DNA of 64,000 nucleotides from NCBI GenBank assembly GCA_028753945.1, contig JAPNXP010000015.1:1-64000 (forward strand). Reading direction: 5' to 3'. Below the pieces are notes generated by a model. That model worked only from the letters and a program-made list of their open reading frames with translations. It was not told the DNA's origin and searched no databases. The position numbers were made by a program, and so were the translations under genes. Source of the DNA: Hexactinellida sp. DTS-2022 (Eukaryota > Porifera > Hexactinellida). This document shows positions 1-12,751 of this stretch, one piece after another (positions within the stretch are counted from its first letter, which is position 1; the number at the start of each line of letters is the position of its first letter).

Positions 1-3000
1 AAGATAGCCAGTCCTTTCACTATACCTCATAAAAGACAATTAATAAGAAGAATTCTATCACTCCCTTCGTTCCCAGCCAATTTTTAACCATAAGAAGATA
101 GATTTTAAGAATGCTATAAAAGTACATTTGGAAGGTGACTGTTTGACAATAAACAATCCAGGTCACTTTAAAAAGAGATTTACTTTTCACCAGACATCCC
201 AAACATCACATAAAGATAGCCAGTCCTTTCACTATACCTCATAAAAGACAATTAATAAGAAGAATTCTATCACTCCCTTCGTTCCCAGCCAATTTTTAAC
301 CATAAGAAGATAGATTTTAAGAATGCTATAAAAGTACATTTGGAAGGTGACTGTTTGACAATAAACAATCCAGGTCACTTTAAAAAGAGATTTACTTTTC
401 ACCAGACATCCCAAACATCACATAAAGATAGCCAGTCCTTTCACTATACCTCATAAAAGACAATTAATAAGAAGAATTCTATCACTCCCTTCGTTCCCAG
501 CCAATTTTTAACCATAAGAAGATAGATTTTAAGAATGCTATAAAAGTACATTTGGAAGGTGACTGTTTGACAATAAACAATCCAGGTCACTTTAAAAAGA
601 GATTTACTTTTCACCAGACATCCCAAACATCACATAAAGATAGCCAGTCCTTTCACTATACCTCATAAAAGACAATTAATAAGAAGAATTCTATCACTCC
701 CTTCGTTCCCAGCCAATTTTTAACCATAAGAAGATAGATTTTAAGAATGCTATAAAAGTACATTTGGAAGGTGACTGTTTGACAATAAACAATCCAGGTC
801 ACTTTAAAAAGAGATTTACTTTTCACCAGACATCCCAAACATCACATAAAGATAGCCAGTCCTTTCACTATACCTCATAAAAGACAATTAATAAGAAGAA
901 TTCTATCACTCCCTTCGTTCCCAGCCAATTTTTAACCATAAGAAGATAGATTTTAAGAATGCTATAAAAGTACATTTGGAAGGTGACTGTTTGACAATAA
1001 ACAATCCAGGTCACTTTAAAAAGAGATTTACTTTTCACCAGACATCCCAAACATCACATAAAGATAGCCAGTCCTTTCACTATACCTCATAAAAGACAAT
1101 TAATAAGAAGAATTCTATCACTCCCTTCGTTCCCAGCCAATTTTTAACCATAAGAAGATAGATTTTAAGAATGCTATAAAAGTACATTTGGAAGGTGACT
1201 GTTTGACAATAAACAATCCAGGTCACTTTAAAAAGAGATTTACTTTTCACCAGACATCCCAAACATCACATAAAGATAGCCAGTCCTTTCACTATACCTC
1301 ATAAAAGACAATTAATAAGAAGAATTCTATCACTCCCTTCGTTCCCAGCCAATTTTTAACCATAAGAAGATAGATTTTAAGAATGCTATAAAAGTACATT
1401 TGGAAGGTGACTGTTTGACAATAAACAATCCAGGTCACTTTAAAAAGAGATTTACTTTTCACCAGACATCCCAAACATCACATAAAGATAGCCAGTCCTT
1501 TCACTATACCTCATAAAAGACAATTAATAAGAAGAATTCTATCACTCCCTTCGTTCCCAGCCAATTTTTAACCATAAGAAGATAGATTTTAAGAATGCTA
1601 TAAAAGTACATTTGGAAGGTGACTGTTTGACAATAAACAATCCAGGTCACTTTAAAAAGAGATTTACTTTTCACCAGACATCCCAAACATCACATAAAGA
1701 TAGCCAGTCCTTTCACTATACCTCATAAAAGACAATTAATAAGAAGAATTCTATCACTCCCTTCGTTCCCAGCCAATTTTTAACCATAAGAAGATAGATT
1801 TTAAGAATGCTATAAAAGTACATTTGGAAGGTGACTGTTTGACAATAAACAATCCAGGTCACTTTAAAAAGAGATTTACTTTTCACCAGACATCCCAAAC
1901 ATCACATAAAGATAGCCAGTCCTTTCACTATACCTCATAAAAGACAATTAATAAGAAGAATTCTATCACTCCCTTCGTTCCCAGCCAATTTTTAACCATA
2001 AGAAGATAGATTTTAAGAATGCTATAAAAGTACATTTGGAAGGTGACTGTTTGACAATAAACAATCCAGGTCACTTTAAAAAGAGATTTACTTTTCACCA
2101 GACATCCCAAACATCACATAAAGATAGCCAGTCCTTTCACTATACCTCATAAAAGACAATTAATAAGAAGAATTCTATCACTCCCTTCGTTCCCAGCCAA
2201 TTTTTAACCATAAGAAGATAGATTTTAAGAATGCTATAAAAGTACATTTGGAAGGTGACTGTTTGACAATAAACAATCCAGGTCACTTTAAAAAGAGATT
2301 TACTTTTCACCAGACATCCCAAACATCACATAAAGATAGCCAGTCCTTTCACTATACCTCATAAAAGACAATTAATAAGAAGAATTCTATCACTCCCTTC
2401 GTTCCCAGCCAATTTTTAACCATAAGAAGATAGATTTTAAGAATGCTATAAAAGTACATTTGGAAGGTGACTGTTTGACAATAAACAATCCAGGTCACTT
2501 TAAAAAGAGATTTACTTTTCACCAGACATCCCAAACATCACATAAAGATAGCCAGTCCTTTCACTATACCTCATAAAAGACAATTAATAAGAAGAATTCT
2601 ATCACTCCCTTCGTTCCCAGCCAATTTTTAACCATAAGAAGATAGATTTTAAGAATGCTATAAAAGTACATTTGGAAGGTGACTGTTTGACAATAAACAA
2701 TCCAGGTCACTTTAAAAAGAGATTTACTTTTCACCAGACATCCCAAACATCACATAAAGATAGCCAGTCCTTTCACTATACCTCATAAAAGACAATTAAT
2801 AAGAAGAATTCTATCACTCCCTTCGTTCCCAGCCAATTTTTAACCATAAGAAGATAGATTTTAAGAATGCTATAAAAGTACATTTGGAAGGTGACTGTTT
2901 GACAATAAACAATCCAGGTCACTTTAAAAAGAGATTTACTTTTCACCAGACATCCCAAACATCACATAAAGATAGCCAGTCCTTTCACTATACCTCATAA

Positions 3001-6000
3001 AAGACAATTAATAAGAAGAATTCTATCACTCCCTTCGTTCCCAGCCAATTTTTAACCATAAGAAGATAGATTTTAAGAATGCTATAAAAGTACATTTGGA
3101 AGGTGACTGTTTGACAATAAACAATCCAGGTCACTTTAAAAAGAGATTTACTTTTCACCAGACATCCCAAACATCACATAAAGATAGCCAGTCCTTTCAC
3201 TATACCTCATAAAAGACAATTAATAAGAAGAATTCTATCACTCCCTTCGTTCCCAGCCAATTTTTAACCATAAGAAGATAGATTTTAAGAATGCTATAAA
3301 AGTACATTTGGAAGGTGACTGTTTGACAATAAACAATCCAGGTCACTTTAAAAAGAGATTTACTTTTCACCAGACATCCCAAACATCACATAAAGATAGC
3401 CAGTCCTTTCACTATACCTCATAAAAGACAATTAATAAGAAGAATTCTATCACTCCCTTCGTTCCCAGCCAATTTTTAACCATAAGAAGATAGATTTTAA
3501 GAATGCTATAAAAGTACATTTGGAAGGTGACTGTTTGACAATAAACAATCCAGGTCACTTTAAAAAGAGATTTACTTTTCACCAGACATCCCAAACATCA
3601 CATAAAGATAGCCAGTCCTTTCACTATACCTCATAAAAGACAATTAATAAGAAGAATTCTATCACTCCCTTCGTTCCCAGCCAATTTTTAACCATAAGAA
3701 GATAGATTTTAAGAATGCTATAAAAGTACATTTGGAAGGTGACTGTTTGACAATAAACAATCCAGGTCACTTTAAAAAGAGATTTACTTTTCACCAGACA
3801 TCCCAAACATCACATAAAGATAGCCAGTCCTTTCACTATACCTCATAAAAGACAATTAATAAGAAGAATTCTATCACTCCCTTCGTTCCCAGCCAATTTT
3901 TAACCATAAGAAGATAGATTTTAAGAATGCTATAAAAGTACATTTGGAAGGTGACTGTTTGACAATAAACAATCCAGGTCACTTTAAAAAGAGATTTACT
4001 TTTCACCAGACATCCCAAACATCACATAAAGATAGCCAGTCCTTTCACTATACCTCATAAAAGACAATTAATAAGAAGAATTCTATCACTCCCTTCGTTC
4101 CCAGCCAATTTTTAACCATAAGAAGATAGATTTTAAGAATGCTATAAAAGTACATTTGGAAGGTGACTGTTTGACAATAAACAATCCAGGTCACTTTAAA
4201 AAGAGATTTACTTTTCACCAGACATCCCAAACATCACATAAAGATAGCCAGTCCTTTCACTATACCTCATAAAAGACAATTAATAAGAAGAATTCTATCA
4301 CTCCCTTCGTTCCCAGCCAATTTTTAACCATAAGAAGATAGATTTTAAGAATGCTATAAAAGTACATTTGGAAGGTGACTGTTTGACAATAAACAATCCA
4401 GGTCACTTTAAAAAGAGATTTACTTTTCACCAGACATCCCAAACATCACATAAAGATAGCCAGTCCTTTCACTATACCTCATAAAAGACAATTAATAAGA
4501 AGAATTCTATCACTCCCTTCGTTCCCAGCCAATTTTTAACCATAAGAAGATAGATTTTAAGAATGCTATAAAAGTACATTTGGAAGGTGACTGTTTGACA
4601 ATAAACAATCCAGGTCACTTTAAAAAGAGATTTACTTTTCACCAGACATCCCAAACATCACATAAAGATAGCCAGTCCTTTCACTATACCTCATAAAAGA
4701 CAATTAATAAGAAGAATTCTATCACTCCCTTCGTTCCCAGCCAATTTTTAACCATAAGAAGATAGATTTTAAGAATGCTATAAAAGTACATTTGGAAGGT
4801 GACTGTTTGACAATAAACAATCCAGGTCACTTTAAAAAGAGATTTACTTTTCACCAGACATCCCAAACATCACATAAAGATAGCCAGTCCTTTCACTATA
4901 CCTCATAAAAGACAATTAATAAGAAGAATTCTATCACTCCCTTCGTTCCCAGCCAATTTTTAACCATAAGAAGATAGATTTTAAGAATGCTATAAAAGTA
5001 CATTTGGAAGGTGACTGTTTGACAATAAACAATCCAGGTCACTTTAAAAAGAGATTTACTTTTCACCAGACATCCCAAACATCACATAAAGATAGCCAGT
5101 CCTTTCACTATACCTCATAAAAGACAATTAATAAGAAGAATTCTATCACTCCCTTCGTTCCCAGCCAATTTTTAACCATAAGAAGATAGATTTTAAGAAT
5201 GCTATAAAAGTACATTTGGAAGGTGACTGTTTGACAATAAACAATCCAGGTCACTTTAAAAAGAGATTTACTTTTCACCAGACATCCCAAACATCACATA
5301 AAGATAGCCAGTCCTTTCACTATACCTCATAAAAGACAATTAATAAGAAGAATTCTATCACTCCCTTCGTTCCCAGCCAATTTTTAACCATAAGAAGATA
5401 GATTTTAAGAATGCTATAAAAGTACATTTGGAAGGTGACTGTTTGACAATAAACAATCCAGGTCACTTTAAAAAGAGATTTACTTTTCACCAGACATCCC
5501 AAACATCACATAAAGATAGCCAGTCCTTTCACTATACCTCATAAAAGACAATTAATAAGAAGAATTCTATCACTCCCTTCGTTCCCAGCCAATTTTTAAC
5601 CATAAGAAGATAGATTTTAAGAATGCTATAAAAGTACATTTGGAAGGTGACTGTTTGACAATAAACAATCCAGGTCACTTTAAAAAGAGATTTACTTTTC
5701 ACCAGACATCCCAAACATCACATAAAGATAGCCAGTCCTTTCACTATACCTCATAAAAGACAATTAATAAGAAGAATTCTATCACTCCCTTCGTTCCCAG
5801 CCAATTTTTAACCATAAGAAGATAGATTTTAAGAATGCTATAAAAGTACATTTGGAAGGTGACTGTTTGACAATAAACAATCCAGGTCACTTTAAAAAGA
5901 GATTTACTTTTCACCAGACATCCCAAACATCACATAAAGATAGCCAGTCCTTTCACTATACCTCATAAAAGACAATTAATAAGAAGAATTCTATCACTCC

Positions 6001-9000
6001 CTTCGTTCCCAGCCAATTTTTAACCATAAGAAGATAGATTTTAAGAATGCTATAAAAGTACATTTGGAAGGTGACTGTTTGACAATAAACAATCCAGGTC
6101 ACTTTAAAAAGAGATTTACTTTTCACCAGACATCCCAAACATCACATAAAGATAGCCAGTCCTTTCACTATACCTCATAAAAGACAATTAATAAGAAGAA
6201 TTCTATCACTCCCTTCGTTCCCAGCCAATTTTTAACCATAAGAAGATAGATTTTAAGAATGCTATAAAAGTACATTTGGAAGGTGACTGTTTGACAATAA
6301 ACAATCCAGGTCACTTTAAAAAGAGATTTACTTTTCACCAGACATCCCAAACATCACATAAAGATAGCCAGTCCTTTCACTATACCTCATAAAAGACAAT
6401 TAATAAGAAGAATTCTATCACTCCCTTCGTTCCCAGCCAATTTTTAACCATAAGAAGATAGATTTTAAGAATGCTATAAAAGTACATTTGGAAGGTGACT
6501 GTTTGACAATAAACAATCCAGGTCACTTTAAAAAGAGATTTACTTTTCACCAGACATCCCAAACATCACATAAAGATAGCCAGTCCTTTCACTATACCTC
6601 ATAAAAGACAATTAATAAGAAGAATTCTATCACTCCCTTCGTTCCCAGCCAATTTTTAACCATAAGAAGATAGATTTTAAGAATGCTATAAAAGTACATT
6701 TGGAAGGTGACTGTTTGACAATAAACAATCCAGGTCACTTTAAAAAGAGATTTACTTTTCACCAGACATCCCAAACATCACATAAAGATAGCCAGTCCTT
6801 TCACTATACCTCATAAAAGACAATTAATAAGAAGAATTCTATCACTCCCTTCGTTCCCAGCCAATTTTTAACCATAAGAAGATAGATTTTAAGAATGCTA
6901 TAAAAGTACATTTGGAAGGTGACTGTTTGACAATAAACAATCCAGGTCACTTTAAAAAGAGATTTACTTTTCACCAGACATCCCAAACATCACATAAAGA
7001 TAGCCAGTCCTTTCACTATACCTCATAAAAGACAATTAATAAGAAGAATTCTATCACTCCCTTCGTTCCCAGCCAATTTTTAACCATAAGAAGATAGATT
7101 TTAAGAATGCTATAAAAGTACATTTGGAAGGTGACTGTTTGACAATAAACAATCCAGGTCACTTTAAAAAGAGATTTACTTTTCACCAGACATCCCAAAC
7201 ATCACATAAAGATAGCCAGTCCTTTCACTATACCTCATAAAAGACAATTAATAAGAAGAATTCTATCACTCCCTTCGTTCCCAGCCAATTTTTAACCATA
7301 AGAAGATAGATTTTAAGAATGCTATAAAAGTACATTTGGAAGGTGACTGTTTGACAATAAACAATCCAGGTCACTTTAAAAAGAGATTTACTTTTCACCA
7401 GACATCCCAAACATCACATAAAGATAGCCAGTCCTTTCACTATACCTCATAAAAGACAATTAATAAGAAGAATTCTATCACTCCCTTCGTTCCCAGCCAA
7501 TTTTTAACCATAAGAAGATAGATTTTAAGAATGCTATAAAAGTACATTTGGAAGGTGACTGTTTGACAATAAACAATCCAGGTCACTTTAAAAAGAGATT
7601 TACTTTTCACCAGACATCCCAAACATCACATAAAGATAGCCAGTCCTTTCACTATACCTCATAAAAGACAATTAATAAGAAGAATTCTATCACTCCCTTC
7701 GTTCCCAGCCAATTTTTAACCATAAGAAGATAGATTTTAAGAATGCTATAAAAGTACATTTGGAAGGTGACTGTTTGACAATAAACAATCCAGGTCACTT
7801 TAAAAAGAGATTTACTTTTCACCAGACATCCCAAACATCACATAAAGATAGCCAGTCCTTTCACTATACCTCATAAAAGACAATTAATAAGAAGAATTCT
7901 ATCACTCCCTTCGTTCCCAGCCAATTTTTAACCATAAGAAGATAGATTTTAAGAATGCTATAAAAGTACATTTGGAAGGTGACTGTTTGACAATAAACAA
8001 TCCAGGTCACTTTAAAAAGAGATTTACTTTTCACCAGACATCCCAAACATCACATAAAGATAGCCAGTCCTTTCACTATACCTCATAAAAGACAATTAAT
8101 AAGAAGAATTCTATCACTCCCTTCGTTCCCAGCCAATTTTTAACCATAAGAAGATAGATTTTAAGAATGCTATAAAAGTACATTTGGAAGGTGACTGTTT
8201 GACAATAAACAATCCAGGTCACTTTAAAAAGAGATTTACTTTTCACCAGACATCCCAAACATCACATAAAGATAGCCAGTCCTTTCACTATACCTCATAA
8301 AAGACAATTAATAAGAAGAATTCTATCACTCCCTTCGTTCCCAGCCAATTTTTAACCATAAGAAGATAGATTTTAAGAATGCTATAAAAGTACATTTGGA
8401 AGGTGACTGTTTGACAATAAACAATCCAGGTCACTTTAAAAAGAGATTTACTTTTCACCAGACATCCCAAACATCACATAAAGATAGCCAGTCCTTTCAC
8501 TATACCTCATAAAAGACAATTAATAAGAAGAATTCTATCACTCCCTTCGTTCCCAGCCAATTTTTAACCATAATAAGATAGATTTTAAGAATGCTATAAA
8601 AGTACATTTGGAAGGTGACTGTTTGACAATAAACAATCCAGGTCACTTTAAAAAGAGATTTACTTTTCACCAGACATCCCAAACATCACATAAAGATAGC
8701 CAGTCCTTTCACTATACCTCATAAAAGACAATTAATAAGAAGAATTCTATCACTCCCTTCGTTCCCAGCCAATTTTTAACCATAAGAAGATAGATTTTAA
8801 GAATGCTATAAAAGTACATTTGGAAGGTGACTGTTTGACAATAAACAATCCAGGTCACTTTAAAAAGAGATTTACTTTTCACCAGACATCCCAAACATCA
8901 CATAAAGATAGCCAGTCCTTTCACTATACCTCATAAAAGACAATTAATAAGAAGAATTCTATCACTCCCTTCGTTCCCAGCCAATTTTTAACCATAAGAA

Positions 9001-11742
9001 GATAGATTTTAAGAATGCTATAAAAGTACATTTGGAAGGTGACTGTTTGACAATAAACAATCCAGGTCACTTTAAAAAGAGATTTACTTTTCACCAGACA
9101 TCCCAAACATCACATAAAGATAGCCAGTCCTTTCACTATACCTCATAAAAGACAATTAATAAGAAGAATTCTATCACTCCCTTCGTTCCCAGCCAATTTT
9201 TAACCATAAGAAGATAGATTTTAAGAATGCTATAAAAGTACATTTGGAAGGTGACTGTTTGACAATAAACAATCCAGGTCACTTTAAAAAGAGATTTACT
9301 TTTCACCAGACATCCCAAACATCACATAAAGATAGCCAGTCCTTTCACTATACCTCATAAAAGACAATTAATAAGAAGAATTCTATCACTCCCTTCGTTC
9401 CCAGCCAATTTTTAACCATAAGAAGATAGATTTTAAGAATGCTATAAAAGTACATTTGGAAGGTGACTGTTTGACAATAAACAATCCAGGTCACTTTAAA
9501 AAGAGATTTACTTTTCACCAGACATCCCAAACATCACATAAAGATAGCCAGTCCTTTCACTATACCTCATAAAAGACAATTAATAAGAAGAATTCTATCA
9601 CTCCCTTCGTTCCCAGCCAATTTTTAACCATAAGAAGATAGATTTTAAGAATGCTATAAAAGTACATTTGGAAGGTGACTGTTTGACAATAAACAATCCA
9701 GGTCACTTTAAAAAGAGATTTACTTTTCACCAGACATCCCAAACATCACATAAAGATAGCCAGTCCTTTCACTATACCTCATAAAAGACAATTAATAAGA
9801 AGAATTCTATCACTCCCTTCGTTCCCAGCCAATTTTTAACCATAAGAAGATAGATTTTAAGAATGCTATAAAAGTACATTTGGAAGGTGACTGTTTGACA
9901 ATAAACAATCCAGGTCACTTTAAAAAGAGATTTACTTTTCACCAGACATCCCAAACATCACATAAAGATAGCCAGTCCTTTCACTATACCTCATAAAAGA
10001 CAATTAATAAGAAGAATTCTATCACTCCCTTCGTTCCCAGCCAATTTTTAACCATAAGAAGATAGATTTTAAGAATGCTATAAAAGTACATTTGGAAGGT
10101 GACTGTTTGACAATAAACAATCCAGGTCACTTTAAAAAGAGATTTACTTTTCACCAGACATCCCAAACATCACATAAAGATAGCCAGTCCTTTCACTATA
10201 CCTCATAAAAGACAATTAATAAGAAGAATTCTATCACTCCCTTCGTTCCCAGCCAATTTTTAACCATAAGAAGATAGATTTTAAGAATGCTATAAAAGTA
10301 CATTTGGAAGGTGACTGTTTGACAATAAACAATCCAGGTCACTTTAAAAAGAGATTTACTTTTCACCAGACATCCCAAACATCACATAAAGATAGCCAGT
10401 CCTTTCACTATACCTCATAAAAGACAATTAATAAGAAGAATTCTATCACTCCCTTCGTTCCCAGCCAATTTTTAACCATAAGAAGATAGATTTTAAGAAT
10501 GCTATAAAAGTACATTTGGAAGGTGACTGTTTGACAATAAACAATCCAGGTCACTTTAAAAAGAGATTTACTTTTCACCAGACATCCCAAACATCACATA
10601 AAGATAGCCAGTCCTTTCACTATACCTCATAAAAGACAATTAATAAGAAGAATTCTATCACTCCCTTCGTTCCCAGCCAATTTTTAACCATAAGAAGATA
10701 GATTTTAAGAATGCTATAAAAGTACATTTGGAAGGTGACTGTTTGACAATAAACAATCCAGGTCACTTTAAAAAGAGATTTACTTTTCACCAGACATTCC
10801 AAACATCACATAAAGATAGCCAGTCCTTTCACTATACCTCATAAAAGACAATTAATAAGAAGAATTCTATCACTCCCTTCGTTCCCAGCCAATTTTTAAC
10901 CATAAGAAGATAGATTTTAAGAATGCTATAAAAGTACATTTGGAAGGTGACTGTTTGACAATAAACAATCCAGGTCACTTTAAAAAGAGATTTACTTTTC
11001 ACCAGACATCCCAAACATCACATAAAGATAGCCAGTCCTTTCACTATACCTCATAAAAGACAATTAATAAGAAGAATTCTATCACTCCCTTCGTTCCCAG
11101 CCAATTTTTAACCATAATAAGATAGATTTTAAGAATGCTATAAAAGTACATTTGGAAGGTGACTGTTTGACAATAAACAATCCAGGTCACTTTAAAAAGA
11201 GATTTACTTTTCACCAGACATCCCAAACATCACATAAAGATAGCCAGTCCTTTCACTATACCTCATAAAAGACAATTAATAAGAAGAATTCTATCACTCC
11301 CTTCGTTCCCAGCCAATTTTTAACCATAAGAAGATAGATTTTAAGAATGCTATAAAAGTACATTTGGAAGGTGACTGTTTGACAATAAACAATCCAGGTC
11401 ACTTTAAAAAGAGATTTACTTTTCACCAGACATCCCAAACATCACATAAAGATAGCCAGTCCTTTCACTATACCTCATAAAAGACAATTAATAAGAAGAA
11501 TTCTATCACTCCCTTCGTTCCCAGCCAATTTTTAACCATAAGAAGATAGATTTTAAGAATGCTATAAAAGTACATTTGGAAGGTGACTGTTTGACAATAA
11601 ACAATCCAGGTCACTTTAAAAAGAGATTTACTTTTCACCAGACATCCCAAACATCACATAAAGATAGCCAGTCCTTTCACTATACCTCATAAAAGACAAT
11701 TAATAAGAAGAATTCTATCACTCCCTTCGTTCCCAGCCAATT
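1..11742 (-). repeat. 212-bp satellite array, subfamily A (~55 copies)
   Basis: A head-to-tail tandem array with an exact 212-bp period runs from the window edge to the retroelement junction, about 55.4 copies. By eye only three point changes were seen in the whole array (8574, 10798 and 11118), so it is extraordinarily homogeneous. Strand is given as minus because the unit is the reverse complement of the array at 36292-42596; the two differ at roughly ten positions per unit. Each unit holds a 60-codon open frame that I do not regard as a gene. The array continues beyond the left edge. Such homogeneity is typical of satellites under recent unequal exchange or amplification; centromeric or subtelomeric location is possible but not shown. 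Confidence 0.97.
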
Positions 11743-12175
11743 TTTGTTTAATAGATAAGCAAAAGAACAGAAATGAATTGGTAAAACAAGTAACTTAAGA
11801 TACTTTCGAGCCTTTTTATAGCTCTCTTCAGGTTGAGTTGTTGAATTGTTTGTTGTTTGCAGTTTGTGCCGTTAGGTTGCTTCTTGCAATTTGTGAATGT
11901 AATTTGTATTGTTTTGTTTTGTCAGGTAAAGTGGTCTGTAAATGGTTCTATTGTTCGTGGGTTTGTTTGTTTATTTGTATCGCGTTGTGGAATGTGCTTG
12001 GTTGTGTTAAGAATTTAGTGGATGTTGCTAAGGGAGTTTTGGAGGAATGTTGCATTGTTGTTATGGGAGTTTTTAGAGGAATGTTGTAGTGTGTGTTTTG
12101 CTTTTTTTTTGAGTTGTTTAATTGTATTCGCTTGTATGGAGTGTTTTAGTTCTTTATTACTATTGCAGGTTGTTA

Positions 12176-12638
12176 CGTTGGAAAGTTAGGTGTTTTATTG
12201 TTGCTTTTCTTCAGTTTTACTCACTTTAAATTAATTAGGTAGCTGTTCAGGGTTTTAGTATTCCATAGAAGTTAATTTGTTGTTAGTTAGCTCTTTAATC
12301 CATAGTTAATTTAAGTTTGCTAATGATGTAATTCTTTTCTCCATAAATAAGTTGATTTTAACATTCTAGGCCAAGTTTTTACAGCTGTTAACCATAATAC
12401 TTAATTAAAGTATATATTTTTCTCTATTCTAAAGATAACAATTTGAATCTGCCGGGTTTTTCTCCATATTAGACAATTTAGCTGTTTTTAGTTCGTTACA
12501 TAATTCATTTTAAGTTAATTAGCGAGATTAGTTGTTTATTATTATTAGAAATTGTTTCGTTGGAAAGTTAGGTGTTTTATTGTTGCTTTTCTTCAGTTTT
12601 ACTCACTTTAAATTAATTAGGTAGCTGTTCAGGGTTTT
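12176..12638 (-). repeat. Internal 1.2-copy 382-bp repeat in retroelement 3' UTR (copy 1)
   Basis: The block beginning cgttggaaagtta at 12176 recurs at 12558 with an offset of 382 bp and stays identical for about 80 bp before diverging into the sequence leading to the ORF2 stop. The same structure occurs in copy 2 at +4,698. It is the seed or remnant of the large array at 21572-36291. Confidence 0.9.
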
Positions 12639-12751
12639 ACTTCAGATTACAATTGAGTCACTTAAAAAGAAAGAGTTTTTTTATAACTATTTTTAGTTAT
12701 AATTAGGTTTTTCCTAGAAGGAGTTTTGCTGCTATGATGCTAGCTTGCGTT

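Noticed and set aside
1-11742. Sixty-codon ORFs repeated in every 212-bp unit of satellite A (and on both strands in satellite B)
   Set aside because: They exist because the unit happens to be open, and copies are identical through homogenisation. There is no start context, no relation to a known peptide, and B is equally open on the other strand. No evidence of translation or selection.
11838-12089. 83-codon plus-strand ORF in the retroelement 3' UTR (also at 16536 and 21234)
   Set aside because: T/G-rich composition gives a Cys/Leu/Val-rich translation without a recognisable domain. It is antisense to the element and repeated only because the element is.
11743-12751. Hammerhead ribozyme expected in Penelope-like pseudo-LTRs
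   Set aside because: The minus strand has ctgaaga (from tcttcag), matching the CUGANGA core, but no following GAAA in stem context. A ctgatga in ORF1 (near 15975) is coding and also lacks the partner motif. A covariance-model search would be decisive.
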